In this document: positions 37,624 to 49,931 of the stretch, in pieces
Position numbering within the stretch: position 1 is the stretch's first letter
How the letters are laid out: every line of letters starts with the position of its first letter
From: JAJTDS01 sp964202895
GTDB lineage: Bacteria; Pseudomonadota; Alphaproteobacteria; Rickettsiales; UBA1997
DNA: 64,000 nucleotides
Assembly (NCBI GenBank): GCA_964202895.1
Contig: CAXNJM010000001.1
Coordinates: forward strand, 496,001 to 560,000
Direction: 5' to 3'
Translations under genes and position numbers: made by a program
Notes under the pieces: generated by a model
Database searches by the model: none
Told to the model about the DNA's origin: nothing
Seen by the model: only the letters and a program-made list of their open reading frames with translations

Positions 37624-38925
37624 TTAATTTAAAATATCAGATAAATCTTGAGAAAGATAAAGCTTATCAAGCTCGATTTCTATTTTATTTCCACTAGAAC
37701 GATTTTTAATTTCAATAGTTTTGTTTGCAACATTTCTGGGGCCAATAATAATTTGATAAGGAATACCTATTAAATCTGCAATTGAGAGCTTCTGCCCCAT
37801 TGTTGCATTTGAATCATCGAAAATAACTGCAATATTTTTATTCTGCAAATTAAGATAAATTTCTTCACAATATTGTTTGCATGATTCATCTTCGCCTCTT
37901 ATGTTAATTAGAGCGACATCAAAAGGACTAATTTCTTTTGGCCATATAATTCCTTTTTCATCGTGATTAGCCTCAATGGTGGCAGCAGCAACTCTTGAAA
38001 CTCCAATTCCATAGGAACCCATTTGAGGATAAATTTTTTCGCCATTGCGGTCAAGAACCATAGAGTTCATAGCTTTAGAGTATTTATCTTTAAAATTAAA
38101 AATATGCCCAACTTCAATTCCCCTTTTAATTGCAAGCCTATCTTCAGGAATATTGCATTTTTTGGGATCGTGCATCTCATCTGCCATTGCATAAATATCC
38201 TGCATCTCAGAAATATCAAAGTCTTTTTTTAAGAATAAATCTTCGAATTTTTTATCGTAATAAATTTCACTTTCACCAGTTTCTGCTAAAATATGAAATT
38301 CATGAGAAAGATTACCTCCAATAGGTCCAGTATCAGCTTTTACAGGTATCGGCTTAAGACCCATTGATAAGAAGATTTTAATATAAGTTTTATACATTAA
38401 ATTATAAGTTTCTTTTGATTTTTCTTCATCAATATCAAAAGAATAAGAATCTTTCATTAAGAATTCTCTAGCTCGCATCAGACCAAATCTAGGGCGAATT
38501 TCATCGCGAAACTTCCAATTAATTTGATAAAGATTTTTTGGCAAATCTTTGTAAGAACTAATATTTTTACGAAATAAATCTGTCACTACCTCTTCATGAG
38601 TTGGGCCGTATAAAAGATCTCTCTGGTGGCGATCTTTTATTTTTAACATCTCTTTGCCATAAACATCATATCTGCCAGATTCAATCCATAGCTCACTAGG
38701 CTGAATAGTTGGCATCAAAACTTCCAAGGCTCCAGATTCATTCATCTCTCTTCTGATTATATTTTCTATTTTTCTTAGAACCATTAACCCCAAAGGCAGC
38801 CAAGAATATATTCCAGAAGCGGTTTGCCTTATCATGCCAGCTCTAATCATTAATTGATGAGATGCTACAGTAGCATCAATTGGAGCTTCTTTTAAAGTTG
38901 GCAGAAAGAATTTTGTGATTTTCAT
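37624..38925 (-). CDS. proS: prolyl-tRNA synthetase, short form without insertion domain
   Basis: 433 aa, compared with about 570 in E. coli: the editing insertion domain is missing, as in Rickettsia and other alphaproteobacteria. Class II motifs: motif 1 around SGIYSWLPLGLMVLRKIENI, motif 2 RPRFGLMRAREFLMKDSYSF, and motif 3 GSYGIGVSRVAAATIEANHD. The C-terminal anticodon domain is present. Starts directly at the stop of pyrH (no gap), implying coupling. Confidence 0.97.
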   Translation of the reverse strand: MKITKFFLPTLKEAPIDATVASHQLMIRAGMIRQTASGIYSWLPLGLMVLRKIENIIRREMNESGALEVLMPTIQPSELWIESGRYDVYGKEMLKIKDRHQRDLLYGPTHEEVVTDLFRKNISSYKDLPKNLYQINWKFRDEIRPRFGLMRAREFLMKDSYSFDIDEEKSKETYNLMYKTYIKIFLSMGLKPIPVKADTGPIGGNLSHEFHILAETGESEIYYDKKFEDLFLKKDFDISEMQDIYAMADEMHDPKKCNIPEDRLAIKRGIEVGHIFNFKDKYSKAMNSMVLDRNGEKIYPQMGSYGIGVSRVAAATIEANHDEKGIIWPKEISPFDVALINIRGEDESCKQYCEEIYLNLQNKNIAVIFDDSNATMGQKLSIADLIGIPYQIIIGPRNVANKTIEIKNRSSGNKIEIELDKLYLSQDLSDILN

Positions 38926-39654
38926 TTAGTTGATAATTGTAAATTGACCATTGCCAAAAATAACATCGATTAAAGCATATTCACTTTTTATCGAAAAGAC
39001 AATAATTGGCAATTTATTATCTTTAGCTAGAGTTATGGAGGTTTGATCCATTACTTTTAGATCTTGCTTAATAACATCGATATATTTTATCTTATCATAT
39101 TTTTTAGCATTGGGATTGGTTTTAGGATCGGAGCAGTAAACTCCATCAACTTGAGTTCCTTTAAGAATAGCATCACAGCCCATCTCAACAGCCCTAAGAA
39201 CTGAAGCGGTATCGGTTGTAAAAAATGGATTGCCCGTTCCAGCTACGAAAATCACAATTCTTTTTTTCTCTAAATGACGAACCGCCCTTCTTTTTATATA
39301 AGGCTCGCATACTGTATTCATTGAAATTGCGGACATCATTCGAGTTGCAACACCTTGCTTTTCAAGAGCACTTTGCAAAGCTAAGCCATTGATACAAGTT
39401 GCAAGCATACCCATATAATCAGCACTAACTCTTTCCATTCCCTCCGCTGCTTGCGACATGCCTCTAAATATATTACCACCTCCAACCACAACACAAATTT
39501 CACAACCAATTTCATGAGCCTTGATAATTTGCTTACATATTTTTGATATCGCCTCAATATCATGCCCAAAGCCTTTATTTCCCATCATTGCCTCACCAGA
39601 AACTTTAAATAAAATTCGTGAAAATTTAGAGGTGTTGTTTTGTTGTTTTGTCAT
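38926..39654 (-). CDS. pyrH: UMP kinase
   Basis: 242 aa, usual length. The amino-acid-kinase fold shows FKVSGEAMMGNKGFG, VVGGGNIFRG, VFVAGTGNPFFTTDTASVLRA and KGTQVDGVY. Phosphorylates UMP to UDP. Usually next to tsf and frr; here it is followed by proS. Follows rmuC by 33 bp. Confidence 0.97.
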   Translation of the reverse strand: MTKQQNNTSKFSRILFKVSGEAMMGNKGFGHDIEAISKICKQIIKAHEIGCEICVVVGGGNIFRGMSQAAEGMERVSADYMGMLATCINGLALQSALEKQGVATRMMSAISMNTVCEPYIKRRAVRHLEKKRIVIFVAGTGNPFFTTDTASVLRAVEMGCDAILKGTQVDGVYCSDPKTNPNAKKYDKIKYIDVIKQDLKVMDQTSITLAKDNKLPIIVFSIKSEYALIDVIFGNGQFTIIN

Positions 39655-39687
39655 AATAAAATTATTTTAATGCCCTACTTTGGGATA

Positions 39688-41118
39688 TTAATTGCCATCA
39701 TCTAATTTATTTTGATTAGATTCAATATAATCATTTTCTAGTTCATATTCTTGATTGTCAAGCACATCACCAAAATCTTTTGAAAAAGTTTTGTTAGATT
39801 TTAATCCTAATTTCTTTAAATCATTTGCTTGAGATACAATACCGCCTTTTCCTTCAAAAATTTTGACAACTTGAAGATAAGATTCTTTAGCTTTATCAAG
39901 GCTATTCTCAATATTTTGAAAATTTTGCGTAAGATGAATAATTTTTTCATACAACCTGTTTGCACGATCAACGATTTTTTCAGAATTTTTATTTTGCCTT
40001 TGATATCTCCATAATTCGGCAACAATTCTAATGCAAGCTATAAAATTAGTAGGGCTAACCAATATTACTTTTTTTTGATAAGCAAAATTCCACAATTCAT
40101 TATCAGATTGAATAGCCAGTAAATAAGCGGGCTCAATAGGAATAAAGGCAAAAATAAAATCTGGAGAATTAATTTCAGCTATATCTTGATATTTTTTTTC
40201 AGAAAGACCTTTAATATGGTTTCTTATTGAATCCAAGTGATTCTTTAAAAATCTCTTTTTATCTTCAGTGTTTTCAGAATTAATGTATTTTTGAAAATCA
40301 TTCAAAGATAGTTTCGAATCAATAATTAAAACCCTTCTTTCGCCATCTTCATTCGGTAAATTAATTAAAAAATCAGGCCTAAAATCTTTTTTTACATCTT
40401 GCTCATTATAACCCTTAAAAGAACTTTGTTTAAAGTAGTTAACTCCATTAACTAACCCAGATTGCTGTAAGATAGTTTCAACTATTACCTCGCCCCAGTC
40501 TCCTTGTATTTTAGAATTAGAATTCAATGCGTTAACTAAATTATTTGCTTCAATGTTAAGGCGATTGGTTTCTTCAATTGATTTTACAAGATTATTTTCT
40601 ATTTTTGCTCTTTGTCGAGTTTCTTGCTCTAATTGCTCTGATGCCTGTTTTCTGAGATTATCTATTGAGCTTAACAATTGAGATACCATAGGAGTTATCT
40701 CTTTTTTATTAAATTCGGTAATTTTAAGACTTCTTTCTTCTATGATTTGAGTTGCTAAATTACGAAATTCACTAGAAAATTTCTTCTCGATTTGAGTCTC
40801 AATATTTTTTAAATTTTCATTTTCATCTAATAAAGCTTTATTATGAACCTGCAAAGAAGAAACTTTTTTTTCCAACTCAAGATTATCTTCATAACATTGA
40901 GTAAGTTTTGAATTAAGTTGATCATTAAGCAGATTAACCTCCTCTAAACGAGATTTATTGAATTTTAGCTCGCTATTACTTACTATAAAATTTTCATTCA
41001 GTAATTGATATTGATTGTTAGAAATTTCTTGATTTTTAAAAACTTTATTTTTCTTAATTATAATGTAAATTACTATTAAAAATAACAAGAATAAACATAT
41101 TGCAACAGCAAGATTCAT
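39688..41118 (-). CDS. rmuC: DNA recombination protein RmuC
   Basis: 476 aa. An N-terminal membrane anchor (LAVAICLFLLFLIVIYIII) is followed by a coiled-coil stretch (about residues 35-190), and then a conserved nuclease-like core: GDWGEVIVETILQQSGL, FRPDFLINLPNE, VLIIDSKLSLNDFQKY and FAFIPIEPAYLLAI. Limits inversions between repeats; exact biochemical activity is unclear. Lies upstream of pyrH-proS. Acidic C-terminal tail. Confidence 0.94.
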   Translation of the reverse strand: MNLAVAICLFLLFLIVIYIIIKKNKVFKNQEISNNQYQLLNENFIVSNSELKFNKSRLEEVNLLNDQLNSKLTQCYEDNLELEKKVSSLQVHNKALLDENENLKNIETQIEKKFSSEFRNLATQIIEERSLKITEFNKKEITPMVSQLLSSIDNLRKQASEQLEQETRQRAKIENNLVKSIEETNRLNIEANNLVNALNSNSKIQGDWGEVIVETILQQSGLVNGVNYFKQSSFKGYNEQDVKKDFRPDFLINLPNEDGERRVLIIDSKLSLNDFQKYINSENTEDKKRFLKNHLDSIRNHIKGLSEKKYQDIAEINSPDFIFAFIPIEPAYLLAIQSDNELWNFAYQKKVILVSPTNFIACIRIVAELWRYQRQNKNSEKIVDRANRLYEKIIHLTQNFQNIENSLDKAKESYLQVVKIFEGKGGIVSQANDLKKLGLKSNKTFSKDFGDVLDNQEYELENDYIESNQNKLDDGN

Positions 41119-41208
41119 AACTTAAATAAATTTTTTAATTAAATAAACGAAAATAGGATTATTTACAAGAGCTTTAAAATTGCAATTTAAAAATAATAAA
41201 AACAAAAA

Positions 41209-41238
41209 AAAGCCCAGCTAATTAATTAGCTGGGCTTT
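41209..41238 (-). terminator. terminator of the 23S-5S operon
   Basis: A 30-bp perfect palindrome made of AAAGCCCAGCTAATT and its complement, giving an unusually regular hairpin of up to 13 bp plus loop, followed in the transcript by a run of seven U. Located 24 bp after the 5S gene. It also stands next to the start of rmuC, on the same strand. Confidence 0.88.
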
Positions 41239-41262
41239 GAAAATTTTGAATGCTACTGATAA

Positions 41263-41380
41263 GCTTGGCGATAACCTACTCTCACTAACCATAACAGTTA
41301 AATACCATCGGCGCGACTTGCGTTTCACTTGCGAGTTCGGAATGTAATCGAGTGGTTCCACACCGCTATCGTCACCAAGC
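41263..41380 (-). rRNA. rrf: 5S ribosomal RNA
   Basis: About 118 nt. The ends GCTTGGTGACGATAGCGG and GTTATCGCCAAGC pair as helix I, and CCGAACTCGCAAGTGAAACG matches the conserved loop. The flanks ATGCTACTGAT and its complement ATCAGTAGCAT extend the stem for processing. About 100 nt separates it from the 23S 3' end. Confidence 0.95.
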
Positions 41381-41456
41381 TAATCAGTAGCATTCATGAA
41401 AATTGATAACCAGAAATAATACGGTAAAAAAATCGAGATGTCTATTTGTAATTTAT

Positions 41457-41479
41457 GTAGAGTTTATACTACACATAAT

Positions 41480-41491
<12 letters not shown>
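41457..41491 (-). repeat. 3' arm of the 23S rRNA processing stem
   Basis: In the transcript GCTTATTTTAAG, then TTATGTGTAG and ATAAACT pair with the segment 44235-44267 at the 23S 5' end, with one bulge and a few mismatches. It brings the two 23S ends together for RNase III cleavage. Confidence 0.72.
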
Positions 41492-44234
<2,743 letters not shown>

Positions 44235-44245
<11 letters not shown>

Positions 44246-44267
44246 TTATGTATAGAATAAACTTTAC
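44235..44267 (-). repeat. 5' arm of the 23S rRNA processing stem
   Basis: Complement of 41457-41491. Together with the 23S terminal helix this makes a near-continuous stem of about 30 bp around the 23S gene. Confidence 0.72.
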
Positions 44268-44664
44268 AAAAACTATTAATTTTTAAGTATAAGGGTTTTA
44301 TATATTTTAGACTTTCTTGAGATTTTTAAATTTGCTAATTAAATCAATTGCTTGATGTTAATTGCGGTATTCTCTGGTTATCAATTATTCACGATTTTAA
44401 ACAACTCAAATTAATTTTTTAGATTTACTAAAAACCGTTAAAACTTTTGAAACTTTTTATTTTTTCAAAATTTAACTTAATTTGAGGACGAACATTTAAT
44501 AACACAGTTTTCTTAAAGTCAAGCACCTTTTTTGTTTTTTTTTAAAAAAAATCAAAAATAATAATAGGAGTCAATATTTGCAACACCTAGACTAATAATA
44601 TTTTTTATTAATATCTAATAAATTTACCATAAATAATTGTCGATTTACAGATATTATTAATAAA
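44246..44664. other. 23S leader and gap to lpxC
   Basis: About 420 bp with no gene. It holds the 23S promoter (44494-44522), a leader of about 240 nt with the 5' processing arm, and an AT-rich tail past the lpxC stop. Confidence 0.6.
44494..44522 (-). promoter_or_regulatory. sigma70-type promoter of 23S-5S rRNA
   Basis: TTGACT (44517-44522), then 17 bp, then TTAAAT (44494-44499). A second -10 candidate, TATTAA (44497-44502), overlaps it with 14-bp spacing. A separate promoter is expected once the 23S is detached from the 16S. Confidence 0.6.
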
Positions 44665-45525
44665 TTATATCAACCTCCATTTATTTTTATCTTCAATCAA
44701 GGAATGTAGCATTTTATTGTTAAGTGAGTGCCCAGATTTATTAACCTCAAAATGCCCGATAATATTTGCTTGAGCTAGATATATATCACCAACAAAATCA
44801 AGAGTTTTATGTCTTACAAACTCATCTTCATATCTCAGACCTTCAATATTAACAACCCCTTTCTCATCAACCAATATAGCATTATTAAGGGTTCCACCTT
44901 TAGCAAGACCATGTTCTCTTAATTTTTCAATCTCGTGCTTAAAACCAAATGTTCTAGCTCTGCAAATATCATTTTTAAAAGACATAGTTTCGGGGCGATA
45001 TGAAAAAGACTGCTGTCTAATTTTCTGATGATTAAAATCAATTTGCAAATCAATGTAAAATTCTTTAGAGGGTTTTATTTTTATATATTTATCACCGTCA
45101 AAAATTTCAAAATTCTCGATAATTTCAATGAACTTTCTTGATTTTTCCTGCTCAACCATACCAGCACATTCAATTAAGAAAACGAACGGCCCTGAACTAC
45201 CATCCATAATTGGTATTTCTGGACCATTAATGTCAATGTATAAGTTATCTATTCCGCAACCCCAAATTGCAGCCATTAAATGCTCAATTGTACTAATTTT
45301 TACATTTGATTTATTGGCGATAGTAGTGCCTAAATTGGTAGTAATCACATTGGAGTATTTTGCGGGGACAATTCCATTCACACTCGCGATATCAGTTCTT
45401 CTGAACACTATTCCTGTATCGCACGGAGCAGGAGAAAGAGAAATTAGGCTATAAGCCCCAGAATGAATGCCGACTCCATCACAGCTAACTTTGCTGTTAA
45501 TAGTTCTTTGCGGAGGTATAATCAT
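44665..45525 (-). CDS. lpxC: UDP-3-O-acyl-N-acetylglucosamine deacetylase
   Basis: 286 aa. Zn enzyme of the committed lipid A step. EHLMAAIWGCGIDNLYI holds the first His ligand; the other ligands are in RHKTLDFVGDIYL (His, Asp), and the active-site His is in KSGHSLNNKM. The C-terminus is short of the basic patch common in LpxC of gammaproteobacteria. With kdsA and lpxD in this window it implies that LPS is made. Lies 52 bp after the RDD gene, itself downstream of thiL. Confidence 0.96.
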   Translation of the reverse strand: MIIPPQRTINSKVSCDGVGIHSGAYSLISLSPAPCDTGIVFRRTDIASVNGIVPAKYSNVITTNLGTTIANKSNVKISTIEHLMAAIWGCGIDNLYIDINGPEIPIMDGSSGPFVFLIECAGMVEQEKSRKFIEIIENFEIFDGDKYIKIKPSKEFYIDLQIDFNHQKIRQQSFSYRPETMSFKNDICRARTFGFKHEIEKLREHGLAKGGTLNNAILVDEKGVVNIEGLRYEDEFVRHKTLDFVGDIYLAQANIIGHFEVNKSGHSLNNKMLHSLIEDKNKWRLI

Positions 45526-45577
45526 GATTTTATTTAATTTATAGTTTTATTATATTTTCAAAGCTTATGCAATGAAT

Positions 45578-46246
45578 TCAGACTTTAACATTGATAATTT
45601 TACATATCATATCGCTAATTGTTAGCTTTTTTTTATTCAATAGGCTAATTTGCATCCATATGACCGCTAATATTGCTAATATTATATTAAAAAAATTATC
45701 AAAAAAATTTACATTTATTTTATTAATGCGATTAAAAGATTCGTAGATTAAGAAATAAAGAGGAAACAAAAACGGTAATAACGATAAAAAATAATAAAAT
45801 AAAGCGAGGGATAAAGTTATCTTTTTATTATTAATTCTGGCAATTTTTATACCAATAATTTTCTTACCAATAGTTGCTTGCCATTTTGAAGAATTGAAAA
45901 AGCTATAATAAAACAAGCCAACAAAAAAAAATACCAATGCCATTGAAATAATAAAAATAAAAAAATCATGATTAATTAAAAAAAGTAAATGATCTTTGCT
46001 TCTTATGGATTCCGCTCCAAATTTTTCCTTAAATTCAAGTATAAATCTAGTCGCAAGATTCATACCGCTTATCATCCAAAATATTTGAATTATTGTTATT
46101 CTTATCAGCATAACAATTGCTGTATCAATCGTCGCAGATATGCCTCTTTTTAATAAAGAGGCATAGTTTGGTTCTTCTACTTTTATTTTAATATCTTGTT
46201 CAACTGAAGTTTGATAATCGGGAATCAAATATTTATTAGTGCTCAT
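45578..46246 (-). CDS. RDD family membrane protein
   Basis: 222 aa. Several membrane helices. The RDD motif is visible as LLKRGISATIDTAIVML (Arg, then Ala-x-x-Ile-Asp) near residue 32, and GKKIIGIKI is the typical second conserved stretch. Function of such proteins is largely unknown; some are linked to sodium/proton exchange. It overlaps thiL by 11 bp, suggesting coupling. Confidence 0.82.
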   Translation of the reverse strand: MSTNKYLIPDYQTSVEQDIKIKVEEPNYASLLKRGISATIDTAIVMLIRITIIQIFWMISGMNLATRFILEFKEKFGAESIRSKDHLLFLINHDFFIFIISMALVFFFVGLFYYSFFNSSKWQATIGKKIIGIKIARINNKKITLSLALFYYFLSLLPFLFPLYFLIYESFNRINKINVNFFDNFFNIILAILAVIWMQISLLNKKKLTISDMICKIINVKV

Positions 46247-47339
46247 AGCCTGTTTTGTTAATTTTTATTTTTTTATTTTCTAAAGAATTGTTAAGAAGAT
46301 TAATATAATATTTCGATTTGTCTTTTTCATCTTTTTTTAATTTTTGTTTAATTTTAGACATTTCTCCTATATAAGAAAGCTTGATCTTTAATTCTTTAGA
46401 CAATTTTTCAACTTGCTTTTTTTTATCGCTAGAAGTTGTAAATATTAATTGATAATCGTCTCCGCCACTAATTAAATCAAGCTTTAGCTGAGTATAATCA
46501 ATTTTATTATTTTTAGCAATTTGATTGATGGCGGATTTAGAATTATTGGAAAAAGGAATTTTATCTAAAAATAAATTCGCTTGCAAATTAGATGCCTTAG
46601 CAATGTTAGCAACATCCGCCAATAGACCGTCAGATATGTCACAAGCACAATTAGAAATCGATCTCTCAACCAATGCCCTTCCTAATTTAATTTGCGGAGT
46701 TGGGGCTTGATATTTATTTATGAAATATTTCTGAGCTTTATCGCTATAATGAATATTTTTATAAATGTTTTTATTGTCGAGGCAATCTGTAGCATTAAGT
46801 AATTTTTCCATTATTTTTAAGCCTAAAAATGCATCGCCAATGAAGTTTGAAACCCAAATTAAATCTCCATTTTTAGCATTGGAGCGAATTAAATTTTTAC
46901 CCTTTTCAACTACACCAATTGCAGTTATCGAAAAAAATAATTCTTTTGATGAAACCGTGTCTCCGCCTATCAAGCCAATATTATATTTTTTGTTAATTTT
47001 TTTTATTTCACGAAAAAATATTTGCCAAAAATTATTATCTAAATTATCATCGATTTGATTTTTTTTACCAATTCCAAGTAAATAATAAAGTGGCCTTGCT
47101 CCAGCGGAAGCAATGTCAGAGAGATTAACGGCAATAATTTTTTTAGCAATATTTTTCGCTCCATCGCTAAGAAAAAAATGCACATTCTCAACCAAAATAT
47201 CTTTTGTTATCACTATTTCTTGAGAATTTTTATAAGAGTCAATGTTAATTTTTGCCACATCATCTTGCAATAATTGCGACTCTTTAAACTTACTGGCTAT
47301 TGGTTTAATTAGTTTATTAATTAATGAAAATTCATTCAT
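46236..47339 (-). CDS. thiL: thiamine-monophosphate kinase
   Basis: 367 aa, a little longer than usual (about 325). The N-terminus QLLQDDVAKI and the segments VNLSDIASAGARPLYYLLG and IGLIGGDTVSSKELFFS hold the acidic metal sites of the family. CACDISDGLLADVANIA and LISGGDDYQLIFT complete the signature. Makes thiamine pyrophosphate, the last step of vitamin B1 synthesis. Other thi genes in the window are thiG (59.5 kb) and perhaps the E1-like gene at the right edge. Confidence 0.93.
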   Translation of the reverse strand: MNEFSLINKLIKPIASKFKESQLLQDDVAKINIDSYKNSQEIVITKDILVENVHFFLSDGAKNIAKKIIAVNLSDIASAGARPLYYLLGIGKKNQIDDNLDNNFWQIFFREIKKINKKYNIGLIGGDTVSSKELFFSITAIGVVEKGKNLIRSNAKNGDLIWVSNFIGDAFLGLKIMEKLLNATDCLDNKNIYKNIHYSDKAQKYFINKYQAPTPQIKLGRALVERSISNCACDISDGLLADVANIAKASNLQANLFLDKIPFSNNSKSAINQIAKNNKIDYTQLKLDLISGGDDYQLIFTTSSDKKKQVEKLSKELKIKLSYIGEMSKIKQKLKKDEKDKSKYYINLLNNSLENKKIKINKTGYEH

Positions 47340-47540
47340 TTGAAATATTTAAAAAATTATAATTGATTAAAATTTAAAATAAGAAATCCTATAATTCAAG
47401 CCTCAACTCATTTTTTATCAAAAAAACAAAGAAATGATTTGACTTTTTTAATTTTTAGCTTTTTACTCTTGCCTTCTTAAAAAATTAATATTTTATTATA
47501 TAATTTAAAATATTTATCTTGCTTCTGCTTAGTTGTTAAT

Positions 47541-47617
47541 GGGTCTGTAGCTCAGCTGGTTAGAGTGCGCGCCTGATAAGTGCGAGGTCGGTGGTTCAAG
47601 TCCACCCAGACCCACCA
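47541..47617 (+). tRNA. tRNA-Ile(GAT)
   Basis: 77 nt with encoded CCA. Acceptor stem GGGTCTG/CAGACCC, anticodon loop CTGATAA (GAT), T-loop TTCAAGT. Normally in the rRNA spacer; isolated here. It lies between divergent thiL and gapA. A weak promoter candidate (TTGACT near 47443, TTTACT 17 bp on) is upstream. Confidence 0.97.
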
Positions 47618-47858
47618 TCATTAACAATTAGCAATGTTATTTTAGTGAATACAACACCAAATATAGATCAACATACTTTTAGATGTCAACCAATCTAAAC
47701 AAGATTAATAAAAATCAAGCAAGTGAAAGCGAAAAAATCAAACTCAAAAATATTAGATTTTTAGAAAATATTATTTTAATTTGATTGAATTATTCTTTTC
47801 CTCTAATAACATTCTTTATTTATTAATCATAATATTAACAATCAAAATAACTTAAATC

Positions 47859-48872
47859 ATGACAATAAATGTTGCAATTAACGGCTTTGGAAGAATTGGT
47901 CGTTGCATTGCTAGAGCCCTATTTGAAAATAGCGAATTTAGCAATATTAAACTAGTTGCGATCAATGCCTCAACAGAACTAGAAACACTGAAACATCTAC
48001 TAAAATACGATTCTATTCATAATAAATTTTCAAAAAAAGTCGACATATCGGAAAATTCACTTATTATCGATGGTCAGCAAGTTATAATTGTTAACGATCG
48101 AGACCCTAAAAACCTACCTTGGGAACAGTTAAAAATCGACTTAGTTTTCGAATGCACAGGAGCCTTTACAAAATATAGTGATGCTTCAAAACACATTACA
48201 GCCGGTGCAAAAAAAGTTATAATATCAGCTCCTGCAAAAGAAGACAGTGTAAAAACAATAATCTATGGAGTTAACGAAGATTTAATCACTAGCGAAGATA
48301 AAGTTATCTCAATCGGCTCATGCACCACTAATTGCTTAGCCCCAATTGCAAAAATATTAAACAACTCAATAGGGATTGAAAAAGGCCTAATGACAACAAT
48401 ACACGCCTATACAAATGATCAAAATATTGTTGACAATGCACACAAAGATTTAAGAAGAGCAAGAGCGGCATCGATGTCAATAATTCCAACATCTACTGGC
48501 GCAGCAAAAGCAATTGGTTTAGTTATACCAGAGTTAAAAGGTAAACTAGATGGGGTGGCGGTAAGAGTTCCAACCCCCAATGTTTCAATGGTAGATTTAA
48601 CATTTATTTCTAAAAAACAAACAAGCATTGAAGAAGTTAATAAAATCATAACGGAAGCAGTAAATTCAAAGGCCAACTTAAGAAGGGCGGTTGAAATTGT
48701 TAATGAACCACTAGTGTCAATCGATTTCAATCACAATAGCTTTAGCTCTTGTTTTGACACAACTCAAACCAAAGTTTTGGGCGATAATTTAGTGAAAATT
48801 GCCTCTTGGTACGATAATGAATGGGCATTTTCAATCAGAATGATAGATGTCGCCAAATTAATGCACCAATAA
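47859..48872 (+). CDS. gapA: glyceraldehyde-3-phosphate dehydrogenase
   Basis: 337 aa. Rossmann N-terminus VAINGFGRIGRCIARAL; active-site Cys in the signature SCTTNCLAPIAKIL; partner His in MTTIHAYTNDQ; NAD-binding C-terminal ASWYDNEWAFSIRM. Presence of GAPDH separates this genome from Rickettsia proper. Eight bp later virB11 begins, so both probably share a transcript. Confidence 0.98.
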   Translation: MTINVAINGFGRIGRCIARALFENSEFSNIKLVAINASTELETLKHLLKYDSIHNKFSKKVDISENSLIIDGQQVIIVNDRDPKNLPWEQLKIDLVFECTGAFTKYSDASKHITAGAKKVIISAPAKEDSVKTIIYGVNEDLITSEDKVISIGSCTTNCLAPIAKILNNSIGIEKGLMTTIHAYTNDQNIVDNAHKDLRRARAASMSIIPTSTGAAKAIGLVIPELKGKLDGVAVRVPTPNVSMVDLTFISKKQTSIEEVNKIITEAVNSKANLRRAVEIVNEPLVSIDFNHNSFSSCFDTTQTKVLGDNLVKIASWYDNEWAFSIRMIDVAKLMHQ

Positions 48873-48880
48873 CAGTCTAA

Positions 48881-49900
48881 ATGAGTATCGCAGCTCTCGA
48901 TTCATATCTACTACCTATAAAGCAAATTCTCGATAGAGATGGAGTAAACGAAGTTTCAATTAACAGGCCTTTTGAAGTGTGGATTGAATATAAAGGAGAC
49001 ATGATCAGAGAGGAATTGCCAAGCTTTGATTTACAACATTTAAAATCTCTCAGCAGATTAATTGCACAGTCAACTGAGCAAAGACTTAGCGAGGAAGAGC
49101 CCTTACTTTCAGCTACTCTGCCTAATGGGTATCGTGTTCAAATAGTTTTTCCCCCCGCTTGCGAACAAGGTTGTGTCGTAATATCAATTAGAAAGCCATC
49201 TTCTTTTAAATGGAACCTTGATGATTATGAAAAAATGGGAATGTTTGATGCAACATCAGTTGGAGCAGTTGAAGATAAAAACAACCTTATTTTAACAAAA
49301 CTACTTAAACTTAACAGGATAAAAGATTTTTTACATCGCGCAGTTTTATATAAAAAAAATATCATCATTTCTGGAGGAACATCTACCGGTAAAACAACCT
49401 TCACCAATGCGGTAATTCGTTCAATTCCAAACGAAGAAAGATTAATCACTGTTGAAGATGCTAGAGAAGTTGAGTTAAGCGAACACCCTAACCGAGTTCA
49501 TTTATTAGCCTCTAAGGGTGGACAAGGAAGGTCAAAAGTTACTACTCAAGATTTAATCGAAGCATGCCTTAGGTTAAGGCCAGAAAGAATTATAGTGGGC
49601 GAACTTAGAGGAGTTGAGGCTTTTAGCTTTTTGAGAGCCATAAATACTGGTCACCCAGGCTCAATATCAACTCTTCATGCCGACACTCCATTAATGGCAA
49701 TTGAGCAATTAAAAATGATGGTAATGCAAGCTGGTCTTGGAATGACACCAACAGAAATTTCATCTTACATAAAAAATGTTATTGATATAGTAATTCAACT
49801 AAAAAGAGGCGACAAAGGCAGAAGATATGTTTCTGAAGTTTATTTTAGACATATTCACAATATCCCACAAGGTAAAGAACAAGCAAAATCAGAAAGTTAG
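48881..49900 (+). CDS. virB11: VirB11 ATPase of a type IV secretion system
   Basis: 339 aa, close to family length. The N-terminal domain is followed by Walker A GGTSTGKTTFTNAVI, ITVEDAREVEL (Asp box), LLASKGGQGRSKVTTQDLIE, Walker B LRPERIIVGELRG and the His box GHPGSISTLHAD. Hexameric ATPase powering substrate transfer across the envelope. Other vir genes are absent here. In Rickettsiales the rvh genes are also spread over islands. Confidence 0.95.
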   Translation: MSIAALDSYLLPIKQILDRDGVNEVSINRPFEVWIEYKGDMIREELPSFDLQHLKSLSRLIAQSTEQRLSEEEPLLSATLPNGYRVQIVFPPACEQGCVVISIRKPSSFKWNLDDYEKMGMFDATSVGAVEDKNNLILTKLLKLNRIKDFLHRAVLYKKNIIISGGTSTGKTTFTNAVIRSIPNEERLITVEDAREVELSEHPNRVHLLASKGGQGRSKVTTQDLIEACLRLRPERIIVGELRGVEAFSFLRAINTGHPGSISTLHADTPLMAIEQLKMMVMQAGLGMTPTEISSYIKNVIDIVIQLKRGDKGRRYVSEVYFRHIHNIPQGKEQAKSES

Positions 49901-49931
49901 ATTAAAAAAATAAATAAATTAAATAATCGAA

